Shown here: positions 12,356 through 23,224 of the stretch, piece after piece
How positions within the stretch are numbered: position 1 is the stretch's first letter
Layout of the letters: each line of letters starts with the position of its first letter
Assembly (NCBI GenBank): GCA_021307315.1
Contig: JAJSPD010000009.1
Location: 434,001 to 498,000 of the forward strand
Direction: 5' to 3'
Origin: Bisporella sp. PMI_857
Lineage: Eukaryota; Ascomycota; Leotiomycetes; Helotiales; Helotiaceae
Length of the DNA stretch: 64,000 nt
Translations under genes and position numbers: made by a program
The notes under the pieces: generated by a model
What the model saw: the letters and a program-made list of their open reading frames with translations, nothing else
What the model was told of the DNA's origin: nothing
The model's database searches: none

Positions 12356-13725
12356 ATGGCTACCTGGTATAAGTTAGGATCTGCCGGACTGTTAACTGCA
12401 CGGGCGCTGAAGCAAGTAAATGCCGCTCTATTACCGGTCGCCAGCCAACTTATGAATCAGGTCAGAATCCCCTGTACTCTCTTTGAGCAGGATAACTACT
12501 TTCTTCCAACGACCTCGGGACTGGAACCTCGGTACTTACTGGGGACAGTTTCGTCTTGACGAATGCCTCACGCTAGACCTGAAGGCATTGACAGAAACGT
12601 CTTGCCGGTGTATCATGGCGAAACTGGAGATTTGCTAAAGAACTTACCCGCGCCATTGAGTCAACTTCTCTAGCAAAGAAATGGCTTCAGTTGCATTCAA
12701 AAGATGTTAACATACAGACCGCTAGCTCATCTTCCAATTCACAGCAGTCTCAAAAGAACAATAGTGGGGCAAGCGGCTGAAAAAGGTAGAAGTTGGATAG
12801 AGCAGTGGACTCTTAGCTTTACAGATGAAACTCAAGAAACTGGCAACATTCTGTAGACACGGAAGGAGATCATTTCCCTACACGTGAAGCTCTGTTTCGT
12901 CGCAGAAGCTGCACTTCTTCTCTCGCTAATCGTAGCTAATGTTGCCATCTCTAGATTTAGTCGAGAAGCATCACTCGCTTTGCGAAAATTGCATCCTGCC
13001 ACATCATTTCTTCCAACCAAAATGGCACATTTAGCTGGCATAGAAGTAAGTGCTTCACCGCTATACCCCGCTTCCGCACACCCATGAGCTAGAGCTGGCT
13101 CGATAAGACAGTTCACGACTGTTCCTCCGAGGATCTTGCAGAATGGCCTGGATGTTCATGCAAACATGGCGTGCCGATGAGCCTACAAGTGATAGGCCCG
13201 AGGAAGTCCTTCCGGCCATTCATGGGCGCGGAAGAACCATGGAAATCCGCCTTCAGAGAAAGCTTTTGCATCCATCCTGGAAGAGACGCCGTTCTGGCAC
13301 AATCGGCTTTCGCACTGGCCAACCAAACCTTGGGATGGCAGCCATGGCCTCTTTATCCTAGCTGGCCGATTCTGCACATCCTATGCGTAGTTTTTGCACC
13401 GAGACCTATAATCCGGGTGATAATGCTGACCGTTGCGAGATCGTGGCCAAGGACTCAACAACGCTATCACTGATGCTGCCGAACCGCTCGCCAAGCTTCG
13501 CGCCGTGAAGTGAAATCCCAAACTTCATCGGAGCCCGCCGCCGCTGTGCAGCGATATGGGAGGGGTTCGGGCCTCAAGAGGGGGCGATGCTAGTAAGCCA
13601 TCAGAACACTAACGCGGTGCAAGACTGGTCGACCATGATGCAGAGCCCATTATTCACGAGCGGGCTGGCAAAAGGAACGAGGAAAGACAAGGAGGGCATC
13701 GAGTTTGTGGAAGTTACCTTGTGAA
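12356..13725 (+). pseudogene. Decayed FAD-dependent monooxygenase (PHBH fold)
   Basis: Pieces of one FAD-binding monooxygenase appear in the right order but in different frames. The N-terminal dinucleotide-binding strand GSAGLLTARALKQ has lost part of its glycine fingerprint. IPCTLFEQD follows, after what looks like an old intron (GTAAAT...CAG, 12416-12460). Then come RDWNLGTYWGQ near 12516, LPVYHGETGDLLKNLPAP near 12603, KKWLQLHSKDVNIQ near 12680, FMQTWRADEPT near 13154, RGQGLNNAITDAAEPLAKL near 13446 and DWSTMMQSPLFTSGLAK near 13626. Stops and frame changes separate them, for example a TAG near 12675. No intact reading is possible. The methyltransferase to the left points away from it, as if the two once shared a promoter region. 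Confidence 0.8.
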
Positions 13726-15160
13726 GAATGGGGGAGGGGTTGATACAGTATCGGCGTTGTGCGGCGCGGCTCGGCTATGCGGGAGTGCCGGGCGGGGAAG
13801 CGGCTTGTAGACTTTATGTTCTCTTTTCGGCATTTGCTGCTTGTCTGGCGTATGCAACAAGAAAATTGAAGAAATGCGGGTAATTGGCATGCAATATGAG
13901 AAGTGATGAGTTTGTTGTATTTCATATGGCTTTGCGTTATTTTTGCTTTGTTTTTCTCTCTGCTTTGTACCATGTGATTTACTTCGTTCATGGTTCTCGT
14001 ACAAATGATCTCGAAAATAATTCCTGGCGTAGTTCGCTTCTGCAGAAGTACTCACCGCACGCGATGGCTTGACTCGATTCCGGGGCAGCCGGGGAAGCTG
14101 TAGTCTTGAGCTTAGTGTTTGCACTGTCAATGTTTACAGGAAGAATTGATGTATGTTTGAGATCGGGAATGTCTTCAGTAGCGGCTCATCGCGGAGCTGG
14201 ACAACACTTCCGTGTTGCGCTTTCCTATGCAGAGTGGGGCCTTGTTATCTACTAAGTTGCTAGGTGGCGCCCGCGTATTCTCCCATGGACTTCAGATATC
14301 TAGACACACATCTCAACTCGAGTCAAGTCAAATAGTTTTCTCGGTCTAGAAGCTCGTTAGCTCGACTTGCCAAACCGGTGAGCAGTCTTTAGTACGGCCG
14401 CCTCATATCTACGGTGAACTTCCTTTTATATTCGCGGCACTTTCAACCTCCAAGGCAAGCCGTCTAAATACCAGTCGGAATTTGCGCATTCGCCGCAATA
14501 TCGCGACCTTACCTCTAAATTGGCCACAATCTAGCTGAGGGTACTGCATCTAAGTAGCTCCACAGTGACATGCTCCAGCTTCTATATGCCTGCATCATAA
14601 TTTTGGCTTCTGAGTATCATCTATGTTACAGTCTTTTAATGCCTCCCGTTTCGCAAAGGCACCGGAGTTAGTAGTACAACACTCATGCTGCTCGAAGGCT
14701 TTGCAATGAGTACATCTTTCTGATGGATACATCTGCGTTAGTATCCACAAAACCCATAGATTCTGTCTTTAGATTCGTTCGTGGACAATAATTGCTACGC
14801 TCTTGCTTTATACACTGTGCGAAAAGCTGCGAAGCTTACTACAACAGGACTTGGTTAGGTTATACAGCATTCGCATCTATGGAGTTCCCCAGATTTCCGA
14901 CAGATACTGGTTTATCCTTGCCTTAATTGTTAATCATTTTGTTTCATTCTTTTCAATGGCCTATCAATGGATCTTCCTAGTGAAGTGTCATCTATTTTGT
15001 TCTCGATGTTTGAGACGTGCTGAGACGGTGCAGACATCTAGTGGGTCCACCTCCTATTTAAGTCCCCATCGAAATGTATTTGGTAAGTTGAAAGAGCTGT
15101 GTTGCTTGCATAACCAGCACTATATCAGGTGAGGTTTTCTAACAAGGCCATCAGCGCATG
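13726..15160. other. Intergenic, no gene seen
   Basis: No supported gene. The minus-strand frames at 13650-14130 run across the end of the monooxygenase relic and have no motif. The plus frame at 14803-15132 is hydrophobic in its middle but not recognisable. Confidence 0.35.
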
Positions 15161-16130
15161 AGAGTCGAACCATATTCGTCCCTAAAGTTGACCTTCTGTG
15201 AGATTCAACTGCCGTTCCATCTTCCAGATAATCCAAGACGTACCCTTTCCCATAAACGTGTGACGTTCCAGATGTGCGTCGCAATTCCACTGCCTTTAAC
15301 TACCAGCAATGACTAATATCTCACTTGGACAGGATTCTCATGAAATATGGAATTGTCGGGTTCGTCACAACGATAAAGATCCACCGCAAGTTGTTTTGAA
15401 CGGCGGTTCGTGAATGGACTCAGATCCAATCGTTCATTGTGATGAGCTCCATATATCAGCCTATGGCCTCACCTGGACACATTGAACGATCACGAATATT
15501 GGGGGCTACATCGAGAATACGAATACGGTATTCGCGACTCGTGCCCCCCTGGCCCCTGGAAACATCCAAAAAGCTAGAATTCGGAACAAGCATGTACGTC
15601 AAGGAATCTTCGACATGTCTATGGGCTAAGAAGGATGCGGATCAATACCGTCCATATAGACCGATGGACTTTTTGGACGTGGGATGTAGGTTGAAATGTA
15701 TGACTAAAATGTATAGGCATGCTGCCCAGGTTATGGTGTGCCTTGGGCCACAACGGGAAATACCACTTAGCAATATCGACGTTTGAACAGCTTGGACATC
15801 AGATAGAGCTCGCCTACGATGACTGCTTCACACCGTTGCCTGACTCCATGGAACTTTTGTGGTGTGAACCAAGATACGCTGTGCCATCTTTGATTCAACA
15901 TGGGGGATCTCCGACCTCTCCAAAGCACGTGGATCAGCCGACTGACACTTCAACGAATTAAGCCTGCCATCCTTGACCACGGTCATCACTTGCGGATTTG
16001 ATGATTTATCATGGTGCTCTTTCCGCCGACCTTGCTTGTATTCAAACGAACGTCAGTCTACCTACGGAGTTTCAGGTTGAGAAGCGAAGGCTGTTGAGCT
16101 TGCCATACAACTTGCATTAACACAAAAGCT
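15161..16130 (+). pseudogene. Decayed HET-domain (heterokaryon incompatibility) gene
   Basis: Scattered segments match the order of a HET domain protein. An N-terminal segment reads EIWNCRVRHNDKDPPQVVLNGG (about 15337-15405), as seen ahead of the YVWG strand in this family. A degenerate form of the 'LWVDAICINQ' block lies near 15623-15660. The next block is KMYRHAAQVMVCLGP near 15708, normally RIYRxAxxVxVWLGP. AISTFEQLGHQIE (another frame) follows near 15775, and then WCEPRYAVP near 15861. Frame changes and stops fall between these blocks, so no intact product is possible. HET proteins act in non-self recognition and cell death. This copy is a relic. Confidence 0.6.
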
Positions 16131-18058
16131 AGATGACTTCAGAAAATATAGATTTTGTTCCTCGTAATGAGTACTACGAGATTCAATGTAGCTTCTTCAC
16201 TACATTCGCTCAGATTTACCACCAACGACCTTGGTTTTATGCTTATCGGAAGTTGTCGCATGATATATTGATTAATATTTCTACTTTTTCATAAGTCATC
16301 ATGAAAGAATCAATGCATTAAGTGAGCAAGATAGGGGAAGAACAACGCCGAATGCGAGTCTTCACTCTAAGAGTAGCCTAAGCGAGCGACTATCTGCTTG
16401 TTGGCCATCTCAGCGGTCATCTCAGCGGTCATCATAGTGATAGCTCCTTTGATTCTTTTTGTGATATTGAAGACAGAATTGTTCTCAAATCCAAAAACGA
16501 TAATTCATTGTGAAGTTTGTCGGACTTCCACTTACAAAGTCCATCAAACCACGTCCAAGTGTGGTTTTCCTGCGGCTATGCACACCTATTCAAATCAAAG
16601 ATCAGCAACTGACATCACTAAAGGCCATCGCTATAATCTCGTAAGAATTCCAGCGAAGAATAACGCTCTAACGTTATAGAATTGCAGGCTCCATAGCAGA
16701 GATCACTCACGAGCTGCAAGAAAAGGCAGCAAAAGGCCATTTTAGAGTCACGCTAAAGTACCACTACAGCAGCGATCGGCAGCATCGTCCCGGCTTCTTG
16801 GTGGCGGTGCTTGTTTCTAGCGCATCCCTTCCCTAATCCAAACTTTGGCATCACCTCGTCGATAATTTGCTAATGCTAAAGTAAGCCGTCGGTGATCCAC
16901 CACATTATTTTATAGCCCTGGCTCTTCACGAGTTAGAATACGGTCCTGGCGTATTGGTCAGCGTATCAGGAGGCTTAGCTAAACGAAGTTTCTGCATGAA
17001 AATTATGTAAGGAGAGCCAGGTTCCACCAATTAGGCTTTCGGGGGGATATCATCTCGGCTGGCTTTCCCTGTTTTAATTTAGCATGCTTGCAGTGATTAC
17101 TTTGCTGCGGTATAAGACAAACTTTGAACTTATGTCGTGCTTTGACATCACGTGTTGTTCTGCGCAATGGAATATGCTGGCTTGACAGTATGTACACTGA
17201 TACGGTCGAAGCACTAGATCAATAGTTGATAGATGAAAGGCCGATAGGACAAGAAGCGGCCGCTTCATAAATACGACACAGTTTCAAGGGATCTTATCCC
17301 GCAGTCTTGGCCATCTTAAAATTAGCTGTTCAAAAAAACAAGCTTTATCCTAGCGCGAAACCCAAAACCCTGCGCTTTCCCCATTTCTGCGTTAAAAAAA
17401 ACAGGCACTTTCCCCACTTACTTCATTGCGATCGATTCAGAGCCAAAGGGACTAGCATTTTAGGAGGTCGGTACCACAACTAGACATATACGAATAATGC
17501 CTCAAATAACAAAGAAATTAGTGGTTGGAATCTTGAGATGAACCTGCCGCATTTCCCAACGAAAAAGGGGGCGGTTCAGCCTTAGCAGGATCATGACCAA
17601 CAAAATAAATAAAGCGACGCTAAGCACTATGCGGCGCTGTGCCTCACCACAGGCTCGTCTGCGCTTGGGTAAAATTTACCCCAAAATTTGCTGTCAGCCA
17701 AGGAGAAACAAGAAGGATCTGGCGGTGCAGTTGGACCCCTGCTATTCCAGGGTAATTGCTTCTTTCTCAGCCTACCTGTCTTGTCCTGCCCGCCTTACTG
17801 TTCTAGGCCATGCTGCCTTACCTGTCTCTTCCACATCCGTTCTTCCCTTTCCATTTGTGATTCACAACCGAACATTGATACCCAAATTTTTCTATTCTTG
17901 CTTCTCAATTCTTTATTCTTTTATTTTTCTTGTAACTGTTTTGTACGGATATTTCTGGGAACAGGCGGACACCAGATGTGTCGTCTGCGCATTTGAACGT
18001 CTAGCACGCGAGCACCGCATTCCAACGCATTTTTAGAATCTCACGACAAATCCGCACC
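16131..18058. other. Intergenic and 5' leader of next gene
   Basis: About 1.9 kb without a recognisable gene. A small direct repeat (CATCTCAGCGGT twice) sits near 16405-16430. From about 17750 the sequence is pyrimidine-rich (CTTTCTC, TTCTTTATTC), consistent with promoter and leader of the gene starting at 18059. The open frame at 17593-18036 covers this leader and is not considered coding. Confidence 0.45.
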
Positions 18059-20916
18059 ATGGGTCTCCAATCCTTCAAGAACTCCAGGTTTTGCGTTCGG
18101 AATTTCTGGACGACACGAGCTGCACCCTTCCAGTATGCGCTGCTTGTTACCAGCTCTCTGGCGCCGAAGCTATTGCATCTATGGAGCCACAGATACTCGC
18201 TGCCCCCAGTCCTCTACCTGTTATACATGCCAACATTCTTGGGTTTGGATATAATAAATGCCGTCTTATTTTGGATCTTGGTACATGTTGGCCATGCGAG
18301 GCCATCACTATTGTTGAAGATTGTCAGGGGTCTCATTTGGTGAGCAACCACCCCTCCTTTGTGCATCCTACCTGTCTGGGAGCTAGGCTAATGCCCTGCA
18401 ACAGCTTGATCATTCTTGGAACTTCTTCAATGCAAATCGCTTTCTACTTGGAAACTGGAGGGGAGATTAAATGGGGCGCAGCGGGGAACTTTGCACACGA
18501 TCCAGCGGGTATCAAGGTCCTCCTTTCAGGAAGTCTGCAAGCATGCCTGGCGTCCACAGCAATGGTCATTGTTGCTCGTATCGTCTGCCAGCCTTTATAT
18601 AACATAAGTGATACCATAGTACGGAAGGGTGTGAAGGCGTTCACGGGACGGGATTTGAAGTCGCGGGTCGAATCTAAGGATAATGTGGGATCCAGTCCAG
18701 TTTATTTCCAGCTTGCGGCATCCGATGAAGAGGATACAACTAACGATATGTTTGTCATTGACGACGACATTGAGGCTGCGCCATCCTTCAGCAATAAACG
18801 ACCCGAGAAATGGTATACAGCGTGGATCACCCGAGTTGTATTTCTTACGCCGTTGGTTACGATTTTGATTTTATGGTCTGTACGACCAACTACCTTTCCT
18901 TACGCTCATATGTCTGGCTCGCTACCTTATACGCTATCAGAAATATGGATTTCGAGTCCTAATCTTTGTGCTGTACGACATGCTGGAGACTATACACCAT
19001 TTCCCTTGCCAAAATTGATAGTCAAAGAAGTTTGGGAGCAGCCGAAGGACAAGTTCCCAGGTTGGATGCCAAGTGCAAATGTTTCCTCGTTGGAGGTACA
19101 CCAATTACCCAACTGGTTGCCTAAAGACCGTATTGATGGATTTGAGAGGTGGTACAACGAATCGGCTGCGTTTGAGAAGCATGTGCATAGAAGACATGGT
19201 CCACATGGACCGCATGGAAGGATGCGGAACCTGTTTAGATACGACCCAGTCCAGGATCCCCTGCGCATCTCGAATCTGGATCAGGAAGTCTTGAAGCCTG
19301 TCTCAGATGCCTTGAAAGATCGAAAAATAGCCATCAAACATGTGGTTTTATTGACTTTGGAATCAACGCGTGGTGATATATTTCCTCTGAAGAAAGGGTC
19401 ACATGTATACAACAAAATTGTTGAGTCTCATGGGAAGGACATCAACAGCGCGAAGAAAGCGGAAATGGAATTGTCTCAACTAACAGCCAACGCTGAGCTA
19501 TTGACAGGTCAAGATGGTGGATTCACCAGGGAAGAAAGTAAAGTCAATGGAAGTTGGAGAGCGCTGGACAAGGATCGGGGTGGGCTGAATGTTCTAGGCT
19601 CATGGACAGGAAGCACGACAAGTTTCAAGAGCGTCATCGGTGCCCATTGTGGAGTTGGGCCTCTGCCCGTGGATTTTACAGTCGAATCCAAAAGGAAGAT
19701 ATATCAGCCTTGTATACCTCAAATTCTTGGTCTCTTAAACTATAACAAACCAAAGGATTCGAACAAGGCTGCAGAAGTGAACAGTATGCCATGGAGATCG
19801 ATCTTCGCACAGAGTATCACGGACCAGTTCGACCATCAGGACGACCTAAATATGCAGATGGGATGGTCAGATGTGATAGTAAAGGAGAATATCATGGATC
19901 CACACGCCAAGCACCCGTTAACAGAAAAGGAATCAAACTATTTTGGATACCCTGAGACACAGATCAAGCCATATCTGTTAGATCTCTTCACTGACGCAAA
20001 GAAGAACAACCAGCGTCTCTTCCTATCACATATGACCAGCTCAACCCACCACCCTTGGAACACGCCGGAAGGAACGCCTATTGTTGACTTCATTAAAACA
20101 GATAAATGGGGCTCAGAACACACATTCAATAGATACTTAAATACGGTAAAATATGCGGATAACTGGATTGGCCAGGTGATGGATATACTTCAGGATCTAG
20201 GTGTAGCGGAAGAAACGCTGGTGGTCATGGTTGGTGATCATGGTTACGCGTTTCCCGAGGATTCTCCAAACCACAGCACCTTCGAGAACGGACATATCGC
20301 CAATATCCGCGTCCCACTTGTCTTCCACCACCCACAGCTTCCACGAATTCAGCTCCCAGTAAATGCTACATCCATTAGCATTATTCCCACAATTCTTGAT
20401 TTACTCGTCACCACGGATTCTCTCTCAACAACCGACAAAGATATTGCCTCCAATCTTATCCACCAGTACGAGGGCCAGAGCTTGCTGAGACCATATTTGA
20501 CCAAGAAAGGCGACAGACAAGCATGGAACATCGCGGTGCTTAATGCTGGTGGTGCCGTTCTGTCGGTCGGCTCAGCTGCCTACCCTTATCGCCTCATCAT
20601 CCCCGTCTGCACATCCGGCTCCTACCGCTTCACAGATACCAATCTCGACCATTACGAGAAAGATCCTCTCGAGGATTTCAGTATCGATAAATTAGTCAAG
20701 AAGATCCGGAAGACCGGCGTCTACAATTCTTTAGGAGATGCGAAGATGGGCGAGGTTGAGAAGTGGTTGAGGCAGGCGGAGAAGATAGGCGAGTATTGGG
20801 TTGTTGAGCAGAGAAGGCGGTGGAGGTACAGAGGCGGTGGCACGGCGAGGGATATGGATCCTGGGGAGTCTTCCGGGATGGGCCAGATTAAGAAGGGGCA
20901 TTGGTGGGAGACATAG
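18059..20916 (+). CDS. Membrane-anchored sulfatase / alkaline-phosphatase-superfamily protein, 2 exons
   Basis: Exons 18059-18339 and 18405-20916 join in phase to 930 residues. The start at 18059 supplies the first transmembrane segments that a start at 18091, in another frame, would lose. Several hydrophobic helices occupy about residues 15-160. One more (FLTPLVTILILWSV) lies near 236-250. A large extracytoplasmic catalytic domain follows. It contains LLTLESTRGDIFPL near residue 411, where the nucleophile of this superfamily normally sits next to a metal ligand. THHPWNTP near 642 and the metal-binding VVMVGDHGYAFPED near 703 follow, then ENGHIANIRVP. The layout is like lipoteichoic-acid-synthase or phosphoethanolamine-transferase membrane enzymes, but the fungal substrate is unknown. 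Several His-rich residues (RRHGPHGPHGR) precede the domain. Confidence 0.85.
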
Positions 20917-21875
20917 ACCTTGATATCGAATATCGCAAGCAACAAGAGTGAAATGATTGGATACCCCTTACACAAAAAAGAAAGTGTATATTAGAAGGCG
21001 TTGGATTGTGGGATTAGCGGGCGCTTCTGTCGGTTGGATGGCTCTTGGAATATAAAACATCTATTCTCTCTATTCTCTATTACCGCATAGACAAAACCAA
21101 GATGTGATGAACTGCTGAAAATGATCCCGAGCTGATCAAGCTGACTCGGCTGCTTAAGGAACATTACCATTACCTACACCTTTAGCCCTTATATTTTCCC
21201 TCCCCTGCTTCGGTGCATACGGGGACAACAACTGAGGTATAAAGAGTGATGCTGTTACGTCCAGAGAATATCACCATTCGAGTTTCCTAGGTCGGATATT
21301 GCCCGATCCAAATGGATCATGGTCAATGCGTTGGAGGGTCCAGGAATAACCTTTATTAGACATCATTCCTCTTCCTTCTCCCCTCCAAAAGGATCACAGC
21401 GCCTTGGACCGTCTGGACTACGTCAACATCGAACACAGAAATGCGCATTGATAGGCAAGGTTGTGTGTATGGCTGGCGTGATAGGCAGGAGTCGGTTCAG
21501 CGTGTCTTGTCGAGTAAAAAATGGCACTTCTAGAAATGGCGCGCCGGACAGGAGACTAATGGATATTCTGAGACTTTTGTCCATTGATCGGTAGCCTCTG
21601 CAGAATGGGTCTGAAAGATTTGTGGCCTTTCTGACAAGGGATTGCTGATACATATGGGGATCGGTGTTGACGGCAGGGACGTATTAGAATGAGCACAATT
21701 GAAGGTGGACAACGAAGTCCTATGGACAAATTATGGCTGGCATCTCCATTTCAAACTGAAAGTATCATTGTTCCCAACATTTCCCTTCCGGTGGGTGCTG
21801 ATACATCCATCACCCAGCCCAACTGGCGGCCAGCCCACCTACGGAAAAGAAAGACCAGACTCATCTCTTAGAAGA
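20917..21875. other. Intergenic between convergent genes
   Basis: Nearly 1 kb between the 3' ends of the sulfatase-like gene and the gasdermin-like gene. Short frames at 21319-21712 overlap on both strands with no motif. Confidence 0.4.
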
Positions 21876-22733
21876 TCAACTAGGAAATTGTGTCTGTATC
21901 GATGGAGATACAACCCAGGTTACTGAATTCCCATCTTTCTGAGTTTCTGACTTCACTAGACACGCATCCAGCTCCGCATCCAGCTCTGATTCTTCGACAT
22001 CGAAGTGTAAGTCGTCCGATTCATCTTCCTCCAACCTATTCGCGCCAGCCAACTCAGCACCGTCCCTATATTGCTCAGATCTCCACTCCCTTGAGCCGGG
22101 GATCACAAGGTACTTCCTCTTGTAGGTCAGTTTTGTGACGCGGATCGCAAAGATATACTTGTCCGTTGATTGCGATTTCTGGGTGACGGCTAAACTCTTT
22201 GAAGCCCCTAACTTTGGGCCCACATGTACGCCATGACCTGTGTGTAATCCAGCCTTTGCTTCATATTCTGATACTCCCGATCTCTGCAGTATTATGTTTG
22301 GGCGGTGTACAATCTTCAGACCTGTTATTATGTACACTGGCTTGTAACCAGAAAACTTGAGAAATTCTTGGACGCTCGTAGACTTGACTGCGTTGTCGTA
22401 ATCTTCTCGCTTCGGGTTGAAATAGATGGTATCGAGGGCCTCAGAAGTGTATGTCTCCTCGCCGCCACTCACTCGTCCCATGCTGACATGCCCTCCTGTT
22501 CCTGTGACGCCCCAGAATTTGAGGCCTATTGCGAAATTTCTCTTTAGGATTCGTTCTGGCGAGGCTTCAAAACTCAAATCGTGCTCACAATAAAGACGAC
22601 CGTGCTCGATATCTGGTTCTTCGCCTGTATTGAGTGGATCTGGATTATGAAGGTCATCAATGATCGTTCCGAGCTTCAGGCGGTCCTCTGGGATCTTTCC
22701 AACTATGTGGTATGTCCGAGTAGGCGCAACCAT
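21876..22733 (-). CDS. Fungal gasdermin-like pore-forming protein (HET-Q1/RCD-1 type)
   Basis: Single-exon minus-strand gene of 285 residues. The ATG at 22733 is used because the 7 residues further upstream open only with TTG. Family-like features: an opening strand followed by RLKLGTIIDD, an LN-containing turn, FAIGLKFWGVTG, a DTIYFNP segment followed by SVQEFLKFSGY, the KPVYIITGLKIV strand, a glycine-rich loop, and a late FAIRVTKLTYKRKY basic strand. This order matches the fungal gasdermin-like family as I know it. Members are about 250-290 residues and form membrane pores after proteolytic removal of a short C-terminal tail. Here the tail after the basic strand is about 70 residues, with a very acidic block (EEDESDDLHFDVEESELDAE). 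A divergent subtilisin-like protease gene next door strongly supports the call. No frameshift or stop is seen, so the gene looks intact. Confidence 0.8.
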   Translation of the reverse strand: MVAPTRTYHIVGKIPEDRLKLGTIIDDLHNPDPLNTGEEPDIEHGRLYCEHDLSFEASPERILKRNFAIGLKFWGVTGTGGHVSMGRVSGGEETYTSEALDTIYFNPKREDYDNAVKSTSVQEFLKFSGYKPVYIITGLKIVHRPNIILQRSGVSEYEAKAGLHTGHGVHVGPKLGASKSLAVTQKSQSTDKYIFAIRVTKLTYKRKYLVIPGSREWRSEQYRDGAELAGANRLEEDESDDLHFDVEESELDAELDACLVKSETQKDGNSVTWVVSPSIQTQFPS

Positions 22734-23224
22734 GATAGTTTCTACTTCTTGCAATTTGTATTATCGAAAGGTACAGCATATCCGTCGCTTGTGCTCCTCA
22801 TGAATAGCTTTGTGTGAGGGGCTTGTCCAACAACTCTGCGGGCATTTTTAAGTTGATGGTGAGCCTGAGCTGTCAACAGGGTGCAGCTTTTCCTCTATTG
22901 ATTGGCTATGACCTATTCAGCTGCTTGGTCTGTGGTCATTCTACTATTGGTACACGCCTTTTCTTCTGCAGCGTTGCAACCCATGCTGATAGGTTAATGC
23001 CAAGGGTGTGGGTGTACAAGCTGTATTTTCGGCTTGAAAATAATCATAATCTTGCAACCTTTGTGTCTCGACAAATTCCTTTTGGATTTTTGGATCAATC
23101 GCTCAAGCAGAGCATTCAGAAATTTAGGTACTGCAACTTCTGCGTCTCCATTTTTCATGTCGTACATCCATCTACCATCAGCCACTAGCCTTACTCTTCC
23201 CCTTTTCGCTCCACGTCTCCGCCC
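22734..23224. promoter_or_regulatory. Shared divergent promoter region, gasdermin and protease
   Basis: A 491-base interval separates the two start codons, which point away from each other. It must hold both promoters, so joint control is possible. CT-rich sequence (CTTACTCTTCCCC) precedes the protease ATG. I do not recognise a specific operator. Confidence 0.5.

Noticed and set aside
13171..13473. Amidase-like reading (a GVPMSLQVIGPR-type segment) on the plus strand
   Set aside because: The same bases in another frame give the monooxygenase block FMQTWRADEPT, and flanking blocks on both sides belong to the monooxygenase family, so the amidase resemblance is chance.
13650..14130. Overlapping minus-strand open frames of 113 and 138 codons
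   Set aside because: No motif, partly antisense to the monooxygenase relic, and low-complexity basic composition.
17593..18036. 147-codon plus-strand open frame before the sulfatase-like gene
   Set aside because: It lies in the pyrimidine-rich leader; residues reflect CTT/TTC runs and there is no family pattern.
18091..18404. Start of the sulfatase-like protein at the ATG at 18091, reading through 18340-18404
   Set aside because: That frame skips the hydrophobic N-terminal segments. Splicing 18340-18404 joins the 18059 frame to the catalytic frame in phase and gives proper membrane helices.
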